In this document: positions 11,301-20,070 of the stretch, one piece after another
How positions within the stretch are numbered: position 1 is the first letter of the stretch
Layout of the letters: every line of letters begins with the position of its first letter
Assembly (NCBI GenBank): GCA_036346355.1
Contig: CM070580.1
Coordinates: 63,504,854 to 63,568,853 of the forward strand
Origin: Rhipidocladum racemiflorum
Lineage: Eukaryota > Streptophyta > Magnoliopsida > Poales > Poaceae
Direction: 5' to 3'
DNA: 64,000 bases
Program-made: the position numbers and the translations under genes
The notes under the pieces: generated by a model
The model's database searches: none
The model's input: only the letters and a program-made list of their open reading frames with translations
Told to the model about the DNA's origin: nothing

Positions 11301-14300
11301 CGGTCCTACAGGAGTTCCACGCTGTTTTAAAGTCTTTCCCTGCCAGGTACCTGGGTTTACCACTACGACCTACTGGCCTCAGGAAATCTGACTGGCAACC
11401 CCTGCTGGACAAAGTAGCAAGCAGATTGGCAGGTTGGAAAGGTGCTCTGCTTTCCAAAGCAGGCAGGCTCATCTTGGTTGATGCGGTTCTGTCGGCGTTG
11501 CCGACCTACCACTGTTGTTTTCACAGGATCTGCGTGGGTGCTAAAAATTTAGACAGTTATGAAGAAATTTCCTCTGGAGAGGAGACCTAAAGCTGTAGGG
11601 GAGGACCTTTGCCTTGTAAATTGGAAGAAATTATGCAGGCCTAAATCCCTAGGGGGCTTGGGGGTCAAACAACTGGAGGCTTTTGGCAGGGCGCTACGTC
11701 TGAGGTGGCTCTGGTACGCATGGAAGGACTCAAACAGGTTGTGGAAAGACATGTCGTTTCCGTGTTCAGATTCGGATTTGGCCCTCTTTGAGGCTAGCAC
11801 CTCCATACAGGTAGGGAATGGAGAAGTGGCAAGATTTTGGACTTCCAAATGGCTACATGGCTTGGCCCCGTGCAACATTGCACCGCAGTGCTTTAGTCTT
11901 GTGCGAAGGAAAACTGCCACGGTCAAGCACAGTCTCTCAAACAACAATTGGATGATTCCGCTTAGGAATATATCCACAGGGGCCCAATTACAGGAATTCT
12001 TGACCCTTTGGGGTCTCTTACAGGAAATACACTTGCATTCGGACAGTTCTGATGTGATAACTTGGAGGTGGACCCAAGATGGTCATTACTCAGCAAAATC
12101 AGCTTACAGGGTGCAGTTCCTGGGGACCTTCCCTGAACATAATTTCTCTCGTATTTGGAAAGCAAAAACCCAAAATAAATGTAGGTTCTTTGCGTGGCTC
12201 CTGATCCTTAACAGGTTGCAAACTGCCGATAATTTGGCTTTGAGGGGTTGGCCAAATAGCCCAGTATGCTCCCTTTGTGGTTCTGGGGAGGACTCCGCTG
12301 ATCATCTTATGTTGTCTTGCCCGTTCGCCAAGCAGGTGTGGTCCCTCTTTTTGGTCAAGATGAAACTCCAGCACCTCCTCCAAGCGGGACCCCATACAGG
12401 GCAAAGCTTCACGTGTTGGTGGCAAGCAATCCGGTTGCTTACCCCCAAAGAAAGTTGTAGGAGTTTGGATGGGCGTTTAATCTTTGTCTGTTGGAATATT
12501 TGGAAAGAGCGCAACGCTCGGATTTTCAATAACAAGTACTCTACAGTGCTGACAGTAGTTCTTCAGGCGATCCAAGATTCCTCAAATTTCCAGGTGGCGG
12601 TGAGAGATATGGCTCAGGAGTAGTCCCTTAGTCTTTTGTAGGGGCCGTTGGCCCTTGGGGCCGTAGGGGTGTTGTGGTTCTTCCTACGGGGACTCCCAGT
12701 TTTCGGTCCCCGTTTTGTTGTACTCTGAACTTCTCTCTCCTTAATTGATTGGCAGAGCTCCTGCCTTTTATTCAAAAAAAAAAATGATATAAATCAATCA
12801 TACACAAATATATGTATTTATTTACATTTTTATATGGCTATGCACCAATAGCAATATCAATAAACAGCATCCATAAAACTAGAATTGAAATAGCTGTTTC
12901 AAAGTTATAATTTGGATATGATAATTTCAAAATTATGTGACACAAGCTTACAAACCTGGATAACCACATATACCGACAATATCACCTCGCTTCACGCCAG
13001 AGTGGTACCTAGAAAATTCAGTTTCTTCCAGCTCCGAGGTCCTACAACGGGTAAAAAAGGTCATAAACAGCATCCAGTTTATTTTATGCAATTGACAACA
13101 ATAGGTAATTCCCAAAAGGTTCAGGCTTATTATATATGATGAGATAAATGTAGAATTGGGCGAGCAGTCATCTGCAAGCAACATTAATAACTATGCACTA
13201 CCCAATAGATAACCAAGCTTGCAACTAAACAGTTTGGTCAAATAACAAAAAAAAAATGAACCTTTCATTTGTTCAAATGAATTAATTAGCTGTAAATTGC
13301 AATAGAGCAGCTTCAGTACTGTGATAAGCGGCAAGTATGCAGCTCATATATGGTTAGCTATAATACAAAACAGCATATTTATGTATATAATTATCATGTT
13401 GTAGGATATATGGTAAATATTGGCGACATGAATTAAAACAACAAAAAGGAATATTCTAAACACAAATAATACCTCTGTACGCATCGAATAACAAAAAACC
13501 AAATATGCATCATCAGCACGTGATGATTATTGCTCAGGGAGTATTCCCGATATGAACTATACGTAAGCAGCAAAGAACATAGCGGTCGACGTACTACTGA
13601 CGCTTACGCAGACACATACGCATCTCGAGCGACATTGATTTATAATTCTAATTCCTTACAATCCTTGTCCTAGCATATGGTTGCAAAGCTCCAGCAGGCA
13701 TTCTACCACCAGGAAACTACTCTCTATGAGAGGAACACAAGTGGACTTTATGACATTTGCCAACTTTGCAAATTAGACTTTTTTGATATAGAAGTGAACT
13801 AAACAAAACATCATTAGTGCAGCATGTTGGAAATTTTAGTGAAATTTTGAAGTACACAGACATCAGTCGTGGTTGATATTTGAGAACAAAACTGGCTCAT
13901 GGCATAAAAGGCTAGCTGCCCAGTGAAGAAACACACCAAATAAACATCAATCAAACTTGAAAGTTTTACCTGGCATCAGCCATCACTTGAACCTTCAAGC
14001 CACCACCAAAAAGATCGTAAAAGAAGAGCTTAGAAGATGATGTTCTCTTGTTCATGATCCTCCCTTTGAGAAATAAAAACACAAATGAGAACCATATGCA
14101 TCTCTACTCTAAGAACACTATATCCTAAGCAAAAGAAGAAACAAGAATTACCCGCTAGAAACTCTGTAACATCAACAAGCTTCTCCCCCTCACTCAAGCT
14201 CTCATATTTCTCAATGTATTCGGCTACAGAGATGTTAACCGGAAACTTATGTGGATATGGGTTAACACCCGTGGCCTTGAGTGAGTCAAGCGTCTTGAGC

Positions 14301-15000
14301 CTATTCTCATAAAATTGCTGCAGGAAGAAGCACATTGATCTGAATTTTCAAACAAATAATGCAATTCAGCTAATAACACAGCAGCAGCAAAGAAGTGCCA
14401 ATATCACATACAGTGGGATCCATCTCCTCATCGTCTGCCGACGCATTCTGGGGCTTTCCACTGGCTGCAGCGGCTGCCGCCTACAGAAACAAAAGGTACA
14501 GATATATATTTACAGTTTTGGCACCGAGATAGAGGAAACCGAGCTCTCAAATTCCAGCAGCAATATTACAGCCATATCTACAGCCACTATAACAGAGGAT
14601 GGCTTCTTGCAAGCTATTACACACCGACATGTATCAACTAAACGCATCCAGAGCTCGCTCAATATAGTAATTAGTAAGAACACGTAGCAATGTCACGAAG
14701 AAGAGGGCTAGATATTGCAAGTATTTGACCTTGTTCTTCTTCTCTTCCTCCTTGAGCCAGCGCTCCTCCTCCAGCTTCTTCCTCTTCTCCTCCCGCTTCC
14801 TGGCGCTGCACCCGGCGAACGAACACGCGGCAACCAACCACGAATCAGACAGAAACAAACAAGCCTAAGACAAACCAACGAAGCAAACGAACAAAGGGCA
14901 TAGAACAGGAAGGCGAGGCAGCGCACTTCTTAGAGAGCTGCGGCTCCTCGCCGCCGTCCGCGGAGAGCCCCGCGAGATTCTCTGCCAGGCCGTCCGCCAT
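5395..15000 (-). CDS. Lysyl-tRNA synthetase, cytosolic, 5' ten exons (3' end outside window)
   Basis: Class II aminoacyl-tRNA synthetase that charges tRNA-Lys with lysine for cytosolic translation. Exons, in gene order: 15000-14927, 14805-14730, 14480-14412, 14317-14152, 14063-13970, 13041-12956, 7225-7143, 6921-6841, 6032-5907, 5677-5395. All have GT/AG borders and consistent phases, and give 379 codons of a family of about 600. Residues about 24-50 are a Lys/Glu-rich helix (eukaryotic tRNA-binding extension). An OB-fold anticodon-binding domain follows (VKRGDIVGICGYPGKS). The catalytic core starts near ETRYRQRYLDL, with motif 1 region VETPMMNMIAGGAAARPF and motif 2 FRNEGIDLTHNPEF. Intron 6 (12955-7226) contains a LINE, and the intron after exon 10 contains another. 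The ATG at 15000 is followed at once upstream by a hAT element, so the native promoter is displaced. No coding lesion is seen in the ten exons. Confidence 0.93.
5724..5864. mobile_element. 141-bp hAT-type MITE in synthetase intron 9
   Basis: The termini are inverted (cattgttcccc at the left; ggaacactg at the right, reverse complement cagtgttcc). Near-identical 8-bp flanks, gtatcaac (5716-5723) and gaatcaac (5865-5872), look like a target-site duplication. The inside is rich in gcctaggcgg-type words and can fold on itself. It has no coding capacity. Confidence 0.7.
7427..8673 (+). pseudogene. LINE ORF1, truncated and frameshifted
   Basis: Gag-like ORF1 remains. The readable C-terminal part (about 8230-8673, stop at 8671-8673) carries a basic patch and the KKLGLATGS and FDKPLAPEVL words that match copy 1. 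Upstream, from about 7490, a GC-rich reading frame (VLIHLTQVLDFEPPDA, then Arg/Ser-rich sequence) probably belongs to the same protein but is shifted relative to the C-terminal part. No intact zinc knuckle was found. The long distance to ORF2 (8674-9097) is the ORF1-ORF2 spacer, which is free of Helitrons here. Confidence 0.6.
9098..12623 (+). pseudogene. LINE ORF2 (endonuclease-reverse transcriptase), broken
   Basis: Same architecture as ORF2 of copy 1: endonuclease (CRILCWNVRGLN at the start, LLLGDFNMIY near 9520), reverse transcriptase (KAPGPDGFIGLFYK near 10450, DYRPISLIHSVGK, KLDIAKAFDSVSW, RQGDPLSPLLF near 11010, YADD near 11145) and C-terminal zf-RVT (WKAKTQNKCRFFAWLL, CSLCGSGEDSADHLMLSCPFA). 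It is broken by shifts near 9297 and 9460, a stop at 11081-11083 just before the YADD box, and further shifts between 11090 and 11300 and near 11550. The longest uninterrupted piece is 9470-11083. Confidence 0.9.
12781..12955. other. Synthetase intron 6, 5' part
   Basis: AT-rich intronic DNA between the LINE and synthetase exon 6. It contains the right-hand copy of the LINE target duplication. Nothing else recognisable was seen. Confidence 0.6.
13042..13969. other. Synthetase intron 5
   Basis: A 928-bp AT-rich intron with the splice donor at 13969 (minus strand gtaaaac) and the acceptor ending at 13042. No gene or clear repeat was seen inside. Confidence 0.6.
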
Positions 15001-15258
15001 GCCGCAATAGGATTGGCAGAAATACCCATGGGTCCGGGTCCGGGTCCAAATCTGGACCCATGGGTATTTATAGTCGGGTCTGGGTCTGTGTCCGGGTCCG
15101 GATCCGGGTCCGAATATGGACCCGTGGGTATAATAGACCCGGAGCCGAAACATGATAGTGGGTCCACTCCAGTCTCCAGGCAGGCAGGCGCTGAGGTGCA
15201 TCCTATGTTGCTTGTTGAAAATCAAATCCCATCACTCCATCAGCCCTCTGCCTCAGGT

Positions 15259-16200
15259 CTAGGGGTGAAACCGGGTCGGATACGGGCGGATATTGCTTGT
15301 CTCGTATCCTAACCCATATTTTTTTTCCGGATTCGGAGTCGGATACGGATGTCCCGGATACATATACGAATTCGGATTATTCAGGATTCGGATACGGAGC
15401 GAATACCTGACGGATTCGGGTCGGAATCGGATATCATAATCGGATAGTAGTATAATACATAATTGTGTACGTAAAAGAAAGAATGAAGCATTAACCTTAC
15501 AACATTAGCTTCAAGTCATAATTTTTTCAACGTAGGATAGTAGTATAGTTAGAGGTGCAAATGGATCCGATACAAGGAGAGAGATCGAGACATAAATAAA
15601 TCATAGAACAAGGGGAGCCCTTCCATCAAACTTAACCTTACGGAATAAATTCCTGGAGATATTAAATAGTGTTGAATTGTCGCATTCTGACAAACTGAAG
15701 ATAGACTTCTCTCATAATGAGGACTACTCAGATTTGTTTGCTATGCTTCAATTTAGCGACTCAACTAATTCCAGTAATTTGAATAGAAAAGAAGTTTATC
15801 AAATAAGTTGAACAAATCAATTTAGGTAAAAGCATTATATCATCACTCTATTTGTTTGTTGATAGATTTGTTGAAGTTCACTCTTAATAACAAAGTAGTG
15901 TTTTTTAGTGCCAATATCAAACAACTACTTTATTTATCCAATAATGAACCAAATTAATGGAAGAATAACTAATTTTATCCGGATATTCGGGTCGGATATT
16001 TACCGGATATCGGGTCGGATATTGCTCTTCCCATATCCTAACCCATATTACATGAGATTTTTCGGATACGGATCAGATATTGCTCTTCCCATATCCTAAC
16101 CCATATTACATCGGATTTTCCGGATACGTATACGGATAACATCGGTACGGATTTTAAACGGATTCGGTATCGGATCGGGCGGATATTTCCTGTCCCGTTC
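15259..16200. mobile_element. Probable nested hAT-type element (cggatat-rich)
   Basis: The left end starts taggggtgaaacc. Both flanks are dense in cggatat/gggtcggata words like those of the clean hAT element at 27343-28134. The right end (about 16200, tcccgttcctc) does not pair well with the left end, and no clear target duplication was found. The boundaries are therefore approximate, and it may be an internal segment of the larger element instead. Confidence 0.4.
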
Positions 16201-16404
16201 CTCAAACCAGAAAGGCAGCAACCCTAGCCGCTGACCCGATCTGGCGATCTGGACTCTCCCCGTTCGGCGACCGGCGAGGCGACCGGCGAGGCACCACCCC
16301 GACCAGATCCGGACTCTCCACGTCCGCGGCGTCCGGCCGTCTCCACCCCGTGCCCCCACCGGCCTTCCGCGACCCTGTCGTCGTGACCCCACCGGTCGAG
16401 CGCG

Positions 16405-16535
16405 ACGCCGCGACCCCGACGGCGCCCCGCGCCCCCACCAGCCGAGCGCAACGCCGCGACCCCGACGGCGCCCCGCGCCCCCACCGGCCGACCGCGACCC
16501 TGACGGTGCCCCGCGCCCCCACCGGCCGACGACGA
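16405..16535. repeat. GC-rich tandem repeat, about three units of 40-50 bp
   Basis: Three successive copies of a unit containing gacggcgccccgcgccccca and a ccggccga-like end, differing by a few substitutions. It lies inside the hAT-like element. All frames on the minus strand stay open across it because of the base composition, so those frames are not evidence for a gene. Confidence 0.7.
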
Positions 16536-17518
16536 CGGTTTGGTGCTTTGCCTTGTTACCATTCCATTTTCTATGGATTAGGATTTGCAGATCTGCTCTA
16601 GATGTGGCAATATTTTGTCTATTTTTAATATGACACAACAATATCCTGTAGCCTGTAAGAAGCATTCACCCCATTGGAGCCATTCTCTAGATGTGGCAAT
16701 ATTGTCTTTCTTTGATGGGAACCACTTGTCCAAATTACTGATTCTGAAGCAGTCCGGTGGTTTGCAAATTACTGATTCTGAAACTGTCCAAATTACTGAT
16801 TCTGAAACCTGTCTAGATGTGGCAAATAGAATTATGATCCGGTGGTATTTCTGCCTATCCTAGTTTGCTTAACCATTAGCTGCCAATCCTAGTTTGCTTA
16901 ACCATTAGCTGCTACACTTTTACTACAAATGGTCCGGTGGTTCTTTTTTCAGTATTGATACAGTTGTTTATGCAGTGGTTGGATTGTTATTGCTGAAGTG
17001 AGTGGGTATGCTAGACCCAAACACTGGAGTTACCAGTTTATGAAGAACTTGTAGCTAGTTTAATGCTTTAATCTTAAATCTGCCTCACAATACATTCTGT
17101 CATTCTATTGTATGTCAAAACATTAGTGCATCCAACTTTTATGCTTGAAACTGGTTGTAAGATGCTTCATGCGTCATGGTGCTTCATGATGCATTGATGC
17201 TTGAAAATTGGTTGTAAGATGCTTCATGAGTCATGCATCATTCTGTCATTCTTCATGCTGCTTGAAAACTAGTTGTAAGATGCTTCATTCTTCATGCATC
17301 ATTATGTCATTCTTCATGCTGCAATAATGTCCAGACCAATAGGCAATAGCGTTGATTCTCTCTCTGTTTTGGGTCCTGGGTACCCGGTCGGGTCCGGTGC
17401 AGGTCAGATTGGACCGTGGCGGCCGGTCCGGTCCGGGTCCAGAGTTCGGGTCTCGGGTCCGGGTCCACGGAGGTTGGACCCGGAGGTACCCGGACCCGTT
17501 GCCATCCCTATGCCGCAA

Positions 17519-17787
17519 CTGTATTCTAGGGTTTCGAGGGGTGCGGAGACGGAAGCGAGATACATAACACCCGTGGCTTTCCTAGGGGGTTTATTTAGGG
17601 TTACTCGTGCGCCGCCATGTACCCCTCTTCCCCAGATGGGCCAAGCCAACACAGACTACCCAATAGGCCGTGATAGCGCACATGGCCCGGCCCACGTTGC
17701 TTTGCCTCATGGGCGAGACACGTGGCATTTTGGGTGTTGTGGAATGGTTAGGCGATTACGCGAGCAATGAGTGGGAGGGACAAGGCC
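17519..17787. promoter_or_regulatory. Bidirectional promoter, copy A
   Basis: Intergenic DNA between the divergent synthetase (leftward) and helicase (rightward) 5' ends. It contains a telo-box (ctagggttt, 17526-17534, reading aaaccctag toward the synthetase), TGGGCC/GGCCCA site-II-like words near 17637-17695 and a G-box (cacgtg, 17719-17724). Telo-box plus site II is a common combination in plant genes for translation. A near copy in reverse orientation lies at 19377-19652, and only the helicase-proximal part recurs at 19989-20070. The hAT insertion cuts this copy off from the synthetase ATG. Confidence 0.6.
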
Positions 17788-18252
17788 ATGGAGAGCAGCG
17801 GCGGAGCTTCCGCAAGAGCGGCGGGAGGGTGTCGGCTGCAGGGTTCGTCTCTCCATGGCGCCTCTCATAGAGCACAGGAGAAGGTCTTTTTTGCCCGCCC
17901 TTTTTCACGCTTCTTTGCTCGCTCGGTTGGGATTGGGATGGATCTTTGTCGTGTGGTGTGGGTGTTGTGGTGCTTGTGGCGGAGATATCATTGGAGTCGG
18001 CTGACGAGCTCCAAGAGCCTGGAGAGGAGAAGTGCGTCATGGCCAACCTCAAGTGCATCAATGCCTAGGTTGGTTAGTTTAGTTTCGATCATTGGGCGAT
18101 GCCCAGGTTTGTGTCGTCGTAGTGGTGCTAATCTTGTTCTGGCCTTTGGTCTGCTTGTGCTGGTTGGTTGGTAGAGTAGACGGGGCTGATGGGGAAGACG
18201 CTCCTGGAGTTCCAGCCCAACAAGGGCGACGTGCTTCCTCCGCACAAGGTAA
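17788..18252 (+). pseudogene. Helicase 5' fragment, duplicate arm A (exons 1-3)
   Basis: A partial copy of the 5' end of the SMUBP-2-like helicase at 20071. Exon 1 (ATG 17788) is shifted after a few codons relative to the intact gene and loses the SMAPLIDLEK frame. Exon 2 has an extra base after GAGTCGGC and an in-frame stop. Exon 3 (about 18180-18248, GLMGKTLLEFQPNKGDVLP) is well preserved. Homology stops right after the exon 3 donor (ggtaa, 18248-18252), where the sequence switches to the reverse complement of helicase exon 5. It cannot make a functional helicase but can be transcribed from promoter copy A. Confidence 0.85.
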
Positions 18253-19376
18253 TGGAAGAATCCTGTTTGTTCAAACACAAATTGCAATCATTACTTCTGC
18301 TCCCGAAGCAAAGACTTAAATAGTCGACAACCCTTAGATGATAGCCAGGTACCTTCAAGCGATAAACTACACCTTGCCCAAGAGAAGTGGATCCAGTGTC
18401 CGCTTTATTTGGCTTCAGGGTAACCACATCGTGTGTTCCAAACTAGAGTAGCAAAAGCCCATGGGAGCAAAACATAAGCAAGCATTATCAATGGCACAGT
18501 AAAATACGAGTTTTTTCTAATCAATCTTCCTGTATCATTGTGCAGTGAACTATGTGTATCTAGTCTTGATTGAAATTACAGTAACCGCTCGCAAAAAAAA
18601 CAAAGTGCCAATTTTGACAAACTTGAGAAGGCATGTGGTGTGATTCAATAATGAACTTGAAAAACGCATCTAGTATTTGACTGGTACATTGTCAGTTGAC
18701 CACACCATTCCCTGTCCACAATTAATATTACATTGATAACTCATAGATTGCGCAAGCGGCACAAGAATTGCATGTGTCGATTTCCGCAGCATACCTAAGG
18801 CCACAAATGATCAGAGCACACACACATCATACTCGTCATTCCCATCCAGAGTGGCATAATAGACAACACTAAAATGAAAATGGGAAAAAAGGGGCAACCT
18901 TACCTTGTGCGGAGGAAGCACGTCGCCCTTGTTGGGCTGGAACTCCAGGAGCGTCTTCCCCATCAGCCCTGTCTACTCTACCAACCAACCAGCACAAGCA
19001 GACCAAAGGCCAGAACAAGATTAGCACCACGGTAAGCGACACCAAACACAGGGCATCGCGATGATCAGCGAAACTAACCAACCTGGGCATCGGTGCACTT
19101 GAGGTTGGCCATGGCGCACCCTCCTCTCCAGGCTCTTGGGCTCGTCGCGGAAACTCGTGATATCTCGCGCTTTCTTGTGACCACAACACCCACACCACAC
19201 GTATCAGCATCCATCCCAATCCCAACCGAGCGAACAGCAAGCGTGAAAAAGGGCGGGGCAAAAAAAAAGACCTTCTCCAGGTCTATGAGAGGCGCCATGG
19301 AGGAGACGAACCCCTGCAGCGACACCCCCCTCCCCGCCGCGCTCTTGCCGGAGCTCCGGCCGCCTGTTCCCTCCAT
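18253..19376 (-). pseudogene. Helicase 5' fragment, inverted duplicate arm B (exons 1-5)
   Basis: An inverted partial copy of the helicase. On the minus strand, exon 1 (ATG at 19376, ending SMAPLIDLEK) keeps its frame. Exon 2 (about 19180-19090) is damaged around the AEISLES segment by small changes, but retains MANLKCTDAQ. Exon 3 (about 18970-18902) and exon 4 (about 18434-18345, THDVVALKPNKADTG) are well preserved, and exon 5 is cut after its first codons at 18253. This arm resembles the intact gene more closely than arm A does. No downstream helicase core is attached, so no enzyme can be made. Confidence 0.85.
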
Positions 19377-19652
19377 GGCCTTGTCCCTCCCACTCGTTGC
19401 TCGCGTAATCGCCTAACCATTCCACAACACCCAAAATGCCACGTGTCTCGCCCATGAGGCAAAGCGACGTGGGCCGGGCCATGTGCGCTATCACGGCCTA
19501 TTGGGTAGTCTGTGTTGGCTTGGCCCATTTGGGGAAGAGGGGTACATGGCGGCGCACGAGTAACCCTAAATAAACCCCCTAGGAAAGCCACGGGTGTTGT
19601 GTCGCTTGCTTCCGTCTCCGCACCCCTCGAAACCCTAGAATACGGTTGCGGC
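19377..19652. promoter_or_regulatory. Bidirectional promoter, copy B (inverted)
   Basis: A reverse-oriented near copy of 17519-17787: G-box cacgtg at 19440-19445, site-II-like ggcccat/tgggcc words near 19470-19530, and telo-box aaaccctag at 19630-19638, 15 bp upstream of the duplicated synthetase ATG (19653). Unlike copy A it is not interrupted by the hAT element. It is therefore the only copy still directly joined to synthetase coding sequence, and it points toward the intact helicase. Confidence 0.65.
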
Positions 19653-19984
19653 ATGGCGGACGGCCTGGCGGAGAATCTCGCGGGGCTCTCCGCGGACGGC
19701 GGCGAGGAGCCGCAGCTCTCTAAGAAGTGCGCTGCCTCGCCTTCCTGTTCTATGCCCTTTGTTCGTTTGCTTCGTTGGTTTGTCTTAGGCTTGTTTGTTT
19801 CTGTCTGATTCGTGGTTGGTTGTCGCGTGTTCGTTCGCCGGGTGCAGCGCCAGGAAGCGGGAGGAGAAGAGGAAGAAGTTGGAGGAGGAGCGCCGGCTCA
19901 AGGAGGAAGAGAAGAAGAACAAGGTCAAATACTTGCAATATCTAGCCCTCTTTTTCGTGACATTGCTACGTGTTCTTACTAATT
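19653..19984 (+). pseudogene. Synthetase exons 1-2 duplicate, fused upstream of the helicase
   Basis: An inverted duplicate of the synthetase 5' end. Exon 1 is 19653-19726 and exon 2 is 19848-19923, with the same lengths, splice sites and phases as the main gene. The only residue difference noticed is Arg for Trp in the Lys/Glu-rich helix. Homology ends in the second intron at about 19984 and joins the truncated helicase promoter at about 19989. There are no stops or frameshifts in the 50 codons. Because exon 2 ends in phase 0, splicing to helicase exon 2 (20276, phase 0) would be in frame. Confidence 0.85.
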
Positions 19985-19988
19985 TGTG

Positions 19989-20070
19989 GCCTCATGGGCG
20001 ACACGTGGCATTTTGGGTGTTGTGGAATGGTTAGGCAATTACGCGAGCAACGAGTGGGAGGGACAAGGCC
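19989..20070 (+). promoter_or_regulatory. Truncated helicase promoter
   Basis: Only the helicase-proximal 82 bp of the bidirectional promoter is present here. A G-box (cacgtg, 20002-20007) remains. The site-II words and telo-box seen in copies A and B are missing, replaced by synthetase intron 2 sequence. The breakpoint is around 19984-19989. Confidence 0.6.

Larger units (their letters stand above)
7427..12780 (+). mobile_element. LINE (non-LTR retrotransposon), copy 2
   Basis: A second member of the LINE family at 77-5172, also antisense to the synthetase gene, inside its intron 6. It contains more of ORF1 than copy 1. Flanking duplications are aaaatgatataaat at 7413-7426 and 12781-12794, with the leading A's ambiguous against the A-tail. 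The shared 3' tail and ORF2 homology place both copies in one family, but the different target duplications show independent insertions. Confidence 0.9.
15008..17510. mobile_element. 2.5-kb hAT-like non-autonomous element in the synthetase 5' leader
   Basis: Termini taggattggc (left) and gccatcccta (right, reverse complement tagggatggc) form short inverted repeats of the hAT type. Flanks are a perfect 8-bp duplication tgccgcaa (15000-15007 and 17511-17518). Both subterminal regions are packed with gggtccgggtcc/acccgg words. No transposase is visible. The inside looks composite: a cggatat-rich block (15259-16200), a GC-rich block with tandem units (about 16405-16535) and a region with short duplicated words (about 16600-17300). 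The left target duplication includes the A of the synthetase ATG, so the element separates the start codon from its promoter now at 17519-17787. Confidence 0.85.

Noticed and set aside
16096..16665. Long minus-strand frames rich in Arg, Gly and Ala
   Set aside because: Three overlapping frames are open because of GC-rich tandem units. No splice-site logic or family resemblance.
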